From the NCBI GenBank assembly GCA_032718475.1, contig JAUCBJ010006512.1, forward strand, positions 1-52,670: a DNA stretch of 52,670 nucleotides. The letters are read 5' to 3'. The stretch comes from Nemertoderma westbladi. Taxonomy: Eukaryota > Xenacoelomorpha > Nemertodermatida > Nemertodermatidae. A model generated the notes under the pieces. That model did no database searches. It was not told the DNA's origin and worked only from the letters and a program-made list of their open reading frames with translations. This document shows, one piece after another, positions 34,501 through 46,300 of this stretch. Made by a program: the position numbers and the translations under genes. Each line of letters opens with the position of its first letter. Positions within the stretch are counted from its first letter, which is position 1.

Positions 34501-37500
34501 TCAGGCCACCAGTAATATCGCAGGCTGTCTCTATCTATAGATGGTACTCGAACCTGCAGGAACATACCTTCAATGTCTGCGGTAAAGGCATAATCAAATT
34601 CGCGGAATCTGAATAAAATCCCATGTATCGAATGGAGAAGATTTGGACCAGCCATAATTTCTGTATTCAAAGACTGACCACGATATTTTGCTCTACAATC
34701 AAAAACAACTCTAACCTTTCCAGGTTTGTTTTCATTGGTGACAAAGTGATGAGGCATGAAATAGGATCTTGGTACGAAATCCAGGGAATGAGATGGGACA
34801 GGTTCAGCAGCTCCAATATTCAAATATTTTGTCATCTGTATATGATACATCGCAAGGTAATCTGGCTTTTGTAAAAGCCGTTTTCTTAATGATTTAACAC
34901 GCCGCTTAGCTAAAGACTCATTATTAATTAACTGAGGAGGATCTTGGCGCCATAATAATCCTACTTCATAGTGACCATCAGAGAGTTTTTTGCGAGTTCG
35001 ACTTTGGATCTCAATGGATCGCTGTTCTTCAATGGAGAAACCAATATCAGTTTCATGAGGGAGGTAGGCATCTACATCAAGCCAATTTCGGATTGTTCTA
35101 TCTAGTTGGAGGTCTCTTTCAAGATTATGACTTTCATCATTGGATTCATCCTCTGATATGCTGGTAGGACTACTTTCAATTGTTAATAAGGATTTAATAT
35201 CTGCACAAATATCAAACTCTTGACCATTATCATTAAAGATATCATCCAACTCTCGTTGCATGACATTCTCAAAACATTGACAAACAGATTCATTTGTACT
35301 TGACTCAGTAAAGTTAATATGAGTGGTGCTACGTTCCTGCAGAGTCCTATCTGAAGGACCAGAGCAGTACCACCCAAGTGATGTGCGAGCTGCAAATGGC
35401 TTTGTCATCCGGTCTTCCACCATGGGGTCTGCTGGGATGACTTCTAGAATCCTGAAAATTTCAGGGCAATTCTGTCCCAGCAACATCATAATTTTAGGAT
35501 AACTTGAGTTTGGGATAGGAATATTATTATCCTTGACGAAATTATCATCCTTCCAATCATAAGGAATGCCAAGTGAATCAGCTAATTCCTCCATACGGAT
35601 AAACTTTACATTTTTGGCTGTCTGTCCATTAAAACTACTTAGAGCTGGACTTAGGTTAGCCTTAGCTACCACTGTACTAATTTCCTTACGCCAAGAGACA
35701 ACTGTCAAGCGAAGTTTTGCAGCAGTGTGATCAGAAAATACCTGGTCGAATATTGTACTATCCAGGAATGAAGATGAACTGCCAGTGTCAATAAGTGCAT
35801 GAACAATGCAAGATGACTTGTCGCCAGTGATCTTCAGGGTAAGAATTGGAAATTCACGAACTACTTGGCCCCCTCTGTGAATACGACAGATTACAATGGA
35901 AGAGGAGTCCGACATTTCACCCTCAAAGTCAAATTCACTTGAATTCATTTTGTCATCATCAGTATCAGAAGAGACTGCATTTACTTTAGTTTCAAAGTGC
36001 TTCTGGTCATTACTTGACATCTCCAGTTTATGAAGTATGGTATGATGGCTTCGACCACACTTGCGACATTTATTTTTATTTTTACATTGGGATTTTCTGT
36101 GCATATTTGATAAGCAATTATAACAAAGACCTTGAACCTTACAATAATCTCTTCGTTGATCTAGTGTCATGGCAAGAAAGTGTTCACATTTGTATAGGGG
36201 GTGTGGTCCTGTACACTGAATACATTTCTGCTCACCTGTAGCTTTGGATTCCTTCTGTTGGTCTTTCAAATAACTCTCCTTAATATAATCTTTCTTAGAT
36301 TGAGGAAGGTTGATTTGCCCAACATTGGCTCTGTTCACTGTTTCGTCATCTTGTCCGGAATCTACAGCAAGGTTAGTTTTCGTAGACTTTACCTTTCCCT
36401 TAGTTGATTGATCATGAGATTTCGAGAAGTAGAGTAAAATCTCAACTTCTTCTTCTAAGAATTGGGAGAAATGTGAGGCTGTGATAGCTGTATTTGGTAT
36501 ACCATTTCTTTCTAACCTCAGCCTTTTCTTATACCATCGCCGACGAATACCAGAGTCTAATTTATTTACAACATCTTTGAGTATCTTTGCATTATCAAGT
36601 TGATGTTCCACACCAAGACGCTTTAATTGTTTGAGGGTTCTGTTAAACTCATCAGCAAATTCTATAACTTTAGAACTAGAAGTTCCTTTTATAGGTTCAA
36701 TTTTTAACAGTCCTTCTATAAGTGAGTTCACAATATTTTCATCTTTGCCATAACGTCTTCTTAATTCACCCCAAGCTTGATCAAAACCATCTTCTAAGCC
36801 AACAAAGGTTTGAGCGAGGCGCAGTGGAGCATCTTCCAACATTGAACAAAGGTAGTTGTGCTTCTCTTGATCTGAGAGTGGGTAAAGTAGTACATTTGTT
36901 TTAAAATGATGTTGGAAATTTATCCATTCATCGGGGGCGCCAGAAAATTTTATGAATTTTAATTTTGGTAAATTTCTATCCGCTGAAAGACGGCTCATGG
37001 CCTGAACTATGCTTTCCTCAGCTGCAGACTGATTTGTTCTTTTTTGGGAAAAGTCTAGAAACCCAGGCGTATTGTATTTTCTCCTAGTATCATTTACATC
37101 TTGTTCGATTACATGTTGGTTAGTTAGTTCTTTTATGCGATCAGTCATTTCTTTAGAGTTCTGGCGTACAATATCTTGAACGAATTTCTCGAAATGTGGC
37201 GGGATTGACATAGGATCTGCGTTATTATCTGTGATGATTTTCTGAGCATTTGTATTGTCTGGGCCAATACTGTAGGAAGTTAAATTGGGCAATTCCTGTC
37301 GGTGGTGTGAAGCCAGACGTATTCGTTCCTGTTCAGATTGTTGAAGTTGAGCTGCTTGCTGATTTAATTCATTACTCTGTTGAAGAACAGTGGCAGTTAG
37401 ATGCTCATTTTGGATTTGCATATCAGCCATTATCTGTCTTACCTCACTATTAATCAAATGTTGCTGAATATTGCCTGGTCTATTAGTAGGTTGTCGCGGA

Positions 37501-39083
37501 GACACTGTATATTGATGGCTATTTCGCAGGCTGTTATATTGCTGAGATGGGACATAGGTAGGATTAACAAATCGATGATTCTGCGGTAGTGTTCCTAAGT
37601 TTGAGTGTGGAATGAGAGGGGCTGAATTTATTGCTGGTTATTGCTGAACTAACTCAGACATAGGATGATTCAGCTCCAATGAAGGATTTTGAAGATTAGA
37701 TACAGGTATACCACCAATTTTCAACTCACTTGAACATTGTCGAGAATCTTTTGCTTCCTCAGCATGGTTCGGAGATGTATAGTTATACGGAAGCATATTT
37801 TTATTTATTAAAACAATAGGCGATAATGCTCGTGGAGGCTGTTCATTAGATCTAGTCACTGGGACTTTGGAATTCGATCGACTCTGGTCATCTAATCGAG
37901 TCGAAGTGAGGGGGTGAGCTGCAACATTATGTCCTGTTTGCAAATTGGCTGCAGAAATGGCGATATCATCAGGAATATTGGGATTTACTTCCAAGTCATT
38001 TTCATTGAGGTCCATGTCATCCTCATCAGATTCCCCAGGCTCATCATCTTGTGACAAATAACGTCGGATAGAGTGTGGCAGTGAAGTCAATGGATGAATA
38101 CTAGACATCCGCTCATCAATTGGATCTCCAATAGCCTGTGCAGCTTCCCTAGCAGCTCTCCCCAATTTTCTCAACTCTTGTTGTCGAATGGCTAGTTGTT
38201 GATCCATTTGTAGTTCAAGTTGCTTTCGCTTGAGTTTCTCTTCAATATCCTGTTCCTTTCTTTTTCTCTCCCGTTCCTCTGCTTCGCGGACTAAAGATCT
38301 TTTCTTGGCCTTTGCGTCTATTTTTAGTTTTTCCATTTCAACTCCCTTCTTAAGTAAGTCTATAGCTATTTTTTCATTATCTTCAAACTGGTGGAATCTG
38401 GCTTCCTTGTATGCTGCATCTTCCGCAAGTCTTCTTCTGTTTTCTGAGATGACAGAAGGGGGTTTGCTGACTTGACTCAGTGAACAGTTTGGGGTTTTTC
38501 CAGTGAGAAGAGTCATACCCCGTGTGCCACAAATCTCAGCTAGTTTATTAGCAATTTCTTTCATACGGACGAGATGTTGTTGTTTTTTGTCTCGGGCTCT
38601 ATTTACAAGAGACTGAAAATTACGGGCTTCTGCCACCATTTTAAAATCTGAGACAAGTATGAGTAATTTATTTCCCTTAGATTCTAATTCCATATACATT
38701 TGGAATACCTGATCCTCCCGTAATGATTTAAGATTCTCTGGGGTGAGCTTAGAAGTTAAACTGTTGAGATATCGAGTGGAGGAGGCTAGGTATCCTGATA
38801 AACTCCGGCCCAGTCTCTCCTCAGAAGCACAAGCATCAATATCGTATGACCATAGGTGGGAACAAGCATCAAGGAATCGTTGGCGTGACTTATCAGAAAA
38901 TCGTCTGACAGCTATGCTCAAGCACTGATTCTCATCTAGGATTGGTAGTAATATGGAAGTTGTATGATCCACTGGAGTAGGTGGTAAAGAAGTGGAAGGA
39001 TCAAGGACTGTTTGATCTCCATCATATTCTCCACTGATTGATGAAGATTCACTTCTAGGAAGTGACTTAGTGCCAGTCGCCAT
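31560..39083 (-). pseudogene. BEL/Pao Gag-Pol polyprotein with three in-frame stops
   Basis: One continuous minus-strand reading phase from ATG 39081-39083 to the stop at 31560-31562, broken only by in-frame stops at 37638-37640 (TAA), 33855-33857 (TAG) and 33384-33386 (TAG); no frameshift is seen in 7.5 kb. Order: a coiled-coil, charged Gag N-terminus (39083-37641); a DUF1759-type Gag segment (about 36970-36500, KFIKFSGAPDEWINF); zinc knuckles (about 36060-36220, LCYNCLSNMHRKSQC); aspartic protease (LIDTGSSSSFLD, near 35790); reverse transcriptase with YMDD at about 34333-34344; RNase H (33818-33387, HIFSDASSKG, WTDAS); integrase with zinc-binding N-terminus, CGIDMFG, SDNGGNF and GGTYERL (about 32760-32150); and a DUF5641-type tail. 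Upstream codons to 39119 lack an ATG, so 39083 is preferred. The stops imply a defective copy unless they are read through. Confidence 0.9.
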
Positions 39084-39700
39084 AATATATATTTTTTTTG
39101 TTAAATTGTTTTTGATCAAATTGGGAAAATATAAGTTGAGTAAATGGTAGCCTATGGGACCTACCAGTCTGCCCGTTAAGTACGGTAGGCCTACTCCTCT
39201 AGCAGCCTAGAACTGTAGAGTAAAGTAGAAACACAGAAACAGGATGCAAATAATTGGAATAAAATTATTGACAAACACAAATATATTTAAACTGGGTTGA
39301 ACTAATAGCAAGTTGGGCGTCCCCAAGAGAGCAATCCCAGAAAGCTAAAACTGTAAAAGTTCACAGGAATCACTTCTCAGTCTCAGACTGAAAAGTCAGA
39401 ATATGAGCGAAAATATGCGGTCCTGAGGCGGAGCTCGCAAGTTCGCAGGATTGGTTGTAATTAAACAGTGACGAGCAGTTTAATTTTGAAATAAGGGCAA
39501 TGTCTGGCCGTATAACAGCAAACCAGCAGTGTCCTGCCCTACCGGGCTACCGGTAGGTGAATGCGAGTTCGGAACTTGGCCACATTGACGCAAAGAAGCA
39601 CAAACCGCACAGGTTGGTTTGAGAACGCCGAATTTTGATTCGGGCAATCCTCCTCAACCAACTGCAACCTAACCTATAAAGGAAAGGTTCTGATTTTTAT
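39084..39700 (-). other. BEL/Pao 5' leader
   Basis: Untranslated leader between the 5' LTR and the Gag start (minus strand). A primer-binding site is expected next to 39700, but I could not match a tRNA 3' end with confidence. Confidence 0.6.
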
Positions 39701-39777
39701 TATCACGGCGACTACCTCATACAGTCATATGCCAGTACTGCCCCTATTGAAAAGTTTTATTTTCTGCGCCGAGCGCG

Positions 39778-39960
39778 GCGCCGGGTGCCAAAAATCCTGC
39801 GCCGGCTCTGAGCAAAACCACGCCGGGTGCAAAAAATCCTGCGCCGGCTCTGTGCAAAACCACGCCGGGTGCAAAGAATCCTGCGCCGGCTCTGTGCAAA
39901 CCAACGCCCATGCCAGGTGCAAAAATACGGCTCTGTGCAATGCAAAATGCTGCGCCGGGT
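39778..39960. repeat. GC-rich 42-bp subterminal repeats
   Basis: About three near-perfect 42-bp units (each with GCCGGGTGCAAAAAATCC and GCGCCGGCTCTGTGCAAA) plus a degenerate fourth, next to the left terminus. The right end (42290-42575) has looser repeats of CGCCGG, GCGTAGCACAT and CTGCGCC, including the palindrome GCCGGCTACGCCGGC. All three minus-strand phases are open across the left repeats because 42 is a multiple of three and stops are absent. Confidence 0.75.
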
Positions 39961-41094
39961 GGAAAATAAAACATAAAATCTGCCTGTTATACTGTACAGT
40001 ACCTGTAGTTTATTCGGTTATCTATAATACTGCAGCTGCACTAATCAATCCGAGTTTACTTAAACGAACGAAAGTTGTGGGTGGGTGAAATGAAAATAAG
40101 GATACAGAGACGGAAAACCTTAATAAAGACAAATGCAACAAGTACAGTAGGTACGTTGTTATATTCCATAATTGTAACATTACGAAACAACTACTTAAGA
40201 AACACTGCATGTAAATTTTTGTTGTCAAGTGTACATTTTTTGAAATTACTCAAATGTTACAATATGAATTATAGAAAGAATATTAAAGACTACTTCAGTT
40301 GGCCTACAATAGTCCTTGTATTTATGTACTACGTTCTACTTTACTACATACTACGTAATGTGGTCCAGTATACGTCTATGCTACAGATACGGTATGTGGT
40401 ATGTCTGAATAAATAATGACTAGCTGTATGTTATGTTATGTTATTAATATCGCCAGAATAACAATAAAATATTAATTTTTGCACATGTACATACACGTCA
40501 GCACGTACAGTAGATTAAAATAAAATGAACACATATCTGGCAAAGTACGCTAATAAGCGTATGTATGTACTATTGTAAGAAAAATACGGATAATGGTATT
40601 CAGGTAAAATTAGTAAAATATTTAAAATTATAGTTTATTTACAGTACAGTTGGTGGATATTAATTATTAAAAAAAATGATATTACAGTAAAATTAAATTA
40701 AAAACCGGCAAAGCATACTTACAGTAGGTTCAAGGGCTTCAACAACATACAGTACTAAAGGCAAACATATTAATAAGGACAAGTTTACAATACTCTATAG
40801 GATACAACACAACAATACGTAGTTATACAGAACATAAATTTGGTACCGTAGGTATGTCGCATAAGTAAAATATTACTGCTGAAATAAAACGCGCAAAGTA
40901 AAGTAACTACAAAAGATAGGAAAACAATTAAACATAAAAAAACACTATTTTAAAATTTAACACAAAAAAATGTTTTTTGGGATTGAAAAAATGAAAATAA
41001 TAGGTACTGTAGCTTGATTTTAATATCGTTGTATCCGAAAGATATCGCTTTCGCTACTGCCACTTGGCGCACAGGAGTATCACTATATTCATTT
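39961..41094. other. Interior of the TIR element, no gene seen
   Basis: AT-rich sequence with many ACAGTA words. A 113-codon + strand open frame (40075-40416) shows no domain or motif and I do not support it as a gene. Confidence 0.45.
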
Positions 41095-41820
41095 TAAGGG
41101 ACATTTCGCAGTCTAGTCTATTTTTGAATATGCTCAATCATGGAGTACCAAGGGTATTACGTGCATTAACAACACTTTCCGGTAATGGTAAAGGATTCAA
41201 AATGTTTACAACGCTGTCTGCAAAGTTGTTGCGTGTTAGCATTGGTGGAGTTAGGAACGAAACTGGAAGAAATTATTTCGCTCAATTTTGTCAATCCCGT
41301 TGATAAACTTGTATGTTGTTATAAGGTTGGCTAGTACACGGCGATATATTAGTGTCGGTAGTTTGAGTGCAAGTAGTCGGTTTTCATATGACAACTCAGC
41401 CAGCGATAGTACAACTGTACAAGGCGAGTGACCACACGTTGTTGTACTTGTTTAAGACGTTCAATATTTATCATGTCGGAGGAATGGCGAACAAACAACT
41501 GTGTCGTATTCAAGGAGAGGCCGACAAGGGATTTGTATAACAGGGTCAGAGGGTAAACATCGGAGCTTCCAAATATGTAAAAGTTCTTCGTATTAAATGT
41601 ACGACTCGCATGGCGCGGGCTGCAGTCTTTGTGCAGTGAGCTGTGATGCTGTGAAGGACAAGTCTGGTGTAAATGTACTTCCAAAATCACGTTCCTCGGT
41701 TGCCGAGAAAAGTGTCCGTCCATTCATTGTGTAAAACGTTGCTTGGGGATTTCTAGAACCTAGATGCTTGCATGACCTTGCACTTGGAGTCATTGAACTG
41801 CAATTTCCAATGGTTACACA
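41095..41820 (-). pseudogene. Decayed LINE reverse-transcriptase C-terminus
   Basis: Minus-strand fragments in all three frames line up in the order expected for the end of a non-LTR retrotransposon polymerase. They are WKLQFNDSKCKVM; then MNGRTLFSATEERDFGSTF and TPDLSF; AARAMR; LTLLYKSLVGLSL; INIERLKQVQQRVVTRLV; then LIYRRVLANLITTYKFINGI and NPLPLPESVVNA. These match the usual pattern of an ERDLGV segment, a LYK-LV-P segment, a DI-LE-VQ-R helix and the RR-RGDLI-YK-INGI tail of many LINE ORF2 proteins. Several frameshifts and stops make it a fossil. It lies wholly inside the TIR element, which either captured it or was struck by it. Confidence 0.7.
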
Positions 41821-43307
41821 TGTGTGTCGGTAATAAATTGTTTCATTATCAATAGTGCCATTGCCATAGTATAAGTCGTTTTGTTTTATTCACTGTTCAA
41901 CTTATTCTGTCTGCCTGTTTTATTATATGTGCAGTTTTATTTATACGCTTCTATGACAGCGGTGTCTCCATCCAAATAATATAATATAATATAAATATAG
42001 CTTATACTATACAGCAATATTAAGTAAATAAATAAACTGACTATGACCAATAGCAATAATGACTGATCAGCTGATAGCTGGAACTGTGATAGCCTACCTG
42101 CCTGCCTGCCTACTGCATAACAGCATAAGGTTAAATACGTAAATAAATGACCAGTTGCAGTCAGCCAGTGCTGCAGTGTGAGTTTCCTTTCTGCCTCCTG
42201 CATGGCCAGTTGTTATTGTGTTGCTGTGCTGTTGGTCTGATGAACGCATGTCTGCTGTCTCAGTCTCACTGTGCACTGTCTGCCTGGTGCTAGGTTCGGC
42301 TGATTTCTGCGCCAGGCAAATATGTACGCCGGGTGTGCTGGGCTGATTCCTGCTCCGGCGCCGGGTCAATTTCTGCAGCGTCGACGCCGGGAATATTTCG
42401 ACGCCTGCTGCGCCGAGCGCAGCATCTCTACCATTGGCAGTGCTCCGCCGGCTACGCCGGCGTAGCACATCTCTGCGCCGACCCTTCCGGCTCATTGCCC
42501 GGCGTAGCACATTTCTGCGCCAGCTCCCGGCGCAAGTTCTAGTGCTGCGCCGAACGTGCTCGGCGTACATGTAAAACTTTTCAATAGGGAGTACTGCAGT
42601 ACGCAGATATGGCAGTATGGAGGAAGCCGTTTAGAAAGTTTCAATATAAAAAAACACCGAAAGGGACGAACCGCAATCTTATATATAAAATACTTTCTTG
42701 GTCCCCGAGCCAGACCAGTCAGTCGTTATGCTGGGCCCTTCTGTCAGGTATGTTCTCTTTTTAATAAGAGAATTGACACTGTCTATCTAATTAATTACCT
42801 TACTATAAAATGTGTATAAAATGTGCTCTGCATATGCCAACCCAACCCAAAGTCCACCCCGATTGGCCCACCCAAAGTCAGAAAGTCGCCCAAATACAGA
42901 AATGTCCACCCTGATTAGCCCACCCAAACAGCCAAAGTCTGAAAGTTGTAAGAGATAAATAATGAATAACGTGAATAGCGTACGCTCCAGGCAGCCAGGA
43001 CGGTAGAAAGGTGCCAGGATCCGAGGCTGGACAGGTTTATCCGATTATATGAGTAATCTGGTCGTTAGATAGTTCGGTAGTTAATCGTAAAATCTCCATA
43101 AAAATCAGAACATTCACCAGCACTAACTCTGACTATGATTAAGACAAGCTGACAAGGTCTGTACCGCTGTACCGGTAACAGTATGCAGTATGTTCCGCAG
43201 TTACTGATTCCAAGCCTGTACAGTGCCAGCTGTCCTGTCTCTTTTTTGTGCTTACATTTTTGAGGCCTCAGAAACCAGCTAGTCCCAACCGCCGGGCGTA
43301 CGCAATA

Positions 43308-46300
43308 ATAATGTCCCTGTCCCAATGTTCTCGTAACCCCAATTACCAACCCAATAATGTCCCTGTCCTAGAATGTTCTCGTATCTCAAATTACCAACCC
43401 AATAATGTCCCTGTCCTAGAATGTTCTCGTATCTCAAATTATCAACCCAATAATGTCCCTGTCCTAGAATGTTCTCGTATCTCAAATTATCAACCCAATA
43501 ATGTCCCTGTCCCAGAATGTTCTCGTAACCCCAATTACCAACCCAATAATGTCCCTGTCCCAATGTTCTCGTAACCCCAATTACCAACCCAATAATGTCC
43601 CTGTCCCAGAATGTTCTCGTATCTCAAATTACCAACCCAATAATGTCCCTGTCCTAGAATGTTCTCGTTTCTCAAATTATCAACCCAATAATGTCCCTGT
43701 CCTAGAATGTTCTCGTATCTCAAATTATCAACCCAATAATGTCCCTGTCCTAGAATGTTCTCGTATCTCAAATTTATCAACCCAATAATGTCCCTGTCCT
43801 AGAATGTTCTCGTATCTCAAATTATCAACCCAATAATGTCCCTGTCCTAGAATGTTCTCGTATCTCAAATTATCAACCCAATAATGTCCCTGTCCTAGAA
43901 TGTTCTCGTAACCCCAATTACCAACCCAATAATGTCCCTGTCCCAATGTTCTCGTAACCCCAATTACCAACCCAATAATGTCCCTGTCCCAGAATGTTCT
44001 CGTAACCCCAATTACCAACCCAATAATATCCCTGTCCAAATATTCTCGTAACCCCAATTACCAACCCAATAATGTCCCTGTCCTAGAATGTTCTCGTAAC
44101 GCAAATTATCAACCCAATAATGTCCCTGTCCTACTATGTTCTCGTATCTCAAATTATCAACCCAATAATGTCCCTGTCCCAGAATGTTCTCGTAACCCCA
44201 ATTACCAACCCAATAATGTCCCTGTCCTAATGTTCTCGTAACCCAAATTACCAACCCAATAATGTCCCTGTCCTAGAATGTTCTCGTAACCCCAATTACC
44301 AACCCAATAATGTCCCTGTCCTAGAATGTTCTCGTAACCCCAATTACCAACCCAATAATGTCCCTGTCCTAGAATGTTCTCGTAACCCCAATTACCAACC
44401 CAATAATGTCCCTGTCCTAGAATGTTCTCGTAACCCAAATTACCAACCCAATAATGTCCCTGTCCTAGAATGTTCTCGTATCTCAAATTATCAACCCAAT
44501 AATGTCCCTGTCCTAGATTGTTCTCGTAACCCCTATTACCAACCCAATAATGTCCCTGTCCCAGAATGTTCTCGTAACCCCAATTACCAACCCATTAATG
44601 TCCCTGTCCTAATGTTCTCGTAACCCAAATTACCAACCCAATAATGTCCCTGTCCTAATGTTCTCGTAACCCAAATTACTAACCCAATAATGTCCCTGTC
44701 CTAGAATGTTCTCGTAACCCCAATTACCAACCCAATAATGTCCCTGTCCTAGAATGTTCTCGTAACCCCAATTACCAACCCAATAATGTCCCTGTCCTAA
44801 ATTGTTCTCGTAACCCCTATTACCAACCCAATAATGTCCCTGTCCCAGAATGTTCTCGTAACCCCAATTACCAACCCAATAATGTCCCTGTCCCAGAATG
44901 TTCTCGTGACCACAATTACCAACCAAATAATATCCATGTCCCAGAATGTTCTCGTAACCCCAATTACCAACCCAATAATGTCCCTGTCCTAGAATGTTCT
45001 CGTATCTCAAATTATCAACCCAATAATGTCCCTGTCCTAGATTGTTCTCGTAACCCCTATTACCAACCCAATAATGTCCCTGTCCCAGAATGTTCTCGTA
45101 ACCCCAATTACCAACCCAATAATGTCCCTGTCCCAGAATGTTCTCGTGACCACAATTACCAACCAAATAATATCCATGTCCCAGAATGTTCTCGTAACCC
45201 CAATTACCAACCCTATAATGTCCCTGTCCTAGAATGTTCTTGTAACCCCAATTACCAACCCAATAATGTCCCTGTCCCAGAATGTTCTCGTAACCCCAAT
45301 TACCAACCCAATAATGTCCCTGTCCCAGAATGTTCTCGTGACCCCAATTACCAACCAAATAATATCCATGTCCCAGAATGTTCTCGTAACCCCAATTACC
45401 AACCCAATAATGTCCCTGTCCTAGAATGTTCTCGTAACCCCAATTACCAACCCAATAATGTCCCTGTCCCAGAATGTTCTCGTAACCCAAATTACCAACC
45501 CAATAATGTCCCTGTCCTAGAATGTTCTCGTATCTCAAATTATCAACCCAATAATGTCCCTGTCCTAGATTGTTCTCGTAAGCCCAATTACCAACCCAAT
45601 AATGTCCCTGTCCCAGAATGTTCTCGTGACCCCAATTACCAACCAAATATTGTCCCTGTCCCAGAATGTTCTCGTAACCCCAATTACCAACCCAATAATG
45701 TCCCTGTCCCAGAATGTTCTCGTATATCAAATTATCAACCCAATAATGTCCCTGTCCTAGATTGTTCTCGTAAGCCCAATTATCAACCCAATAATGTCCC
45801 TGTCCCAGAATGTTCTCGTGACCCCAATTACCAACCAAATATTGTCCCTGTCCCAGAATGTTCTCGTAACCCCAATTACCAACCCTATAATGTTCCTGTC
45901 CTAGAATGTTCTCGTGACCCAAATGACCAACCCAATAATGTCCCTGTCCCAGAATGTTCTCGTAACCCCAATTACCAATCCAATAATGTCCCTGTCCTAG
46001 AATGTTCTCGTGACCCAAATGACCAACCCAATAATGTCCCTGTCCCAGAATGTTCTCGTAACCCCAATTACCAACCCAATAATGTTCCTGTCCTAGAATG
46101 TTCTCGTAACCCAAATTACCAACCCAATAATGTCCCTGTCCTAGATTGCTCTCGTAACCCCAATTACCAACCCAATAATATCCCTATCCCAGAATGTTCT
46201 CGTAACCCCAATTACCAACCCAATAATGTCCCTGTCCCAGAATGTTCTCGTGACCCCAATTACCAACCAAATATTGTCCCTGTCCTAGATTGTTCTCGTA

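Larger units (their letters stand above)
39742..42589. mobile_element. TIR element (2848 bp) inside the BEL 5' LTR
   Basis: The ends are perfect inverted repeats, CCCTATTGAAAAGTTTTA on the left and its complement on the right, flanked by AGTACTGC at 39734-39741 and 42590-42597. The uninterrupted 3' LTR shows the empty site with one copy, so the 8-base duplication is proven within the window. Both ends continue into unusually GC-rich GCCGG-rich sequence. No transposase is recognisable, so it is non-autonomous. An 8-base duplication fits hAT, P or Merlin, but the CCCTATTG terminus is not the typical hAT CAG start, so I leave the superfamily open. Confidence 0.85.
29650..43307 (-). mobile_element. 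BEL/Pao LTR retrotransposon inserted in the satellite
   Basis: A full-length element in minus orientation: 3' LTR 29650-30403, internal region 30404-39700, 5' LTR 39701-43307 (interrupted by another transposon). The same five bases ATAAT flank it (29645-29649 and 43308-43312), and the satellite monomer broken on the left (CCCAATAAT) resumes on the right with GTCCCTG, so this is a clean insertion. The coding order gag, protease, reverse transcriptase, RNase H, integrase is that of BEL/Pao. No envelope-like frame is present between the integrase end and the 3' LTR. Boundaries are uncertain by 1-3 bases. No confident tRNA primer-binding site could be named. Confidence 0.93.
39701..43307 (-). repeat. 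BEL/Pao 5' LTR, split by a transposon
   Basis: The LTR is present as 39701-39741 and 42590-43307, separated by the inserted TIR element and its duplicated eight bases. Removing the insert reproduces the 3' LTR sequence. The promoter-bearing LTR of the retrotransposon is therefore physically interrupted, so this copy is unlikely to be transcribed normally. Confidence 0.9.

Noticed and set aside
40075-40416. 113-residue + frame in the TIR element as a transposase
   Set aside because: No DDE, zinc-finger or other recognisable motif.
42094-42570. 158-residue Arg-rich minus frame
   Set aside because: Arises from the GC-rich subterminal repeats of the TIR element; no domain.
29650-43307. Segmental duplication explaining the two 754-bp direct repeats
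   Set aside because: Polypurine tract, 5-base target duplication and BEL/Pao coding order between them show they are LTRs.
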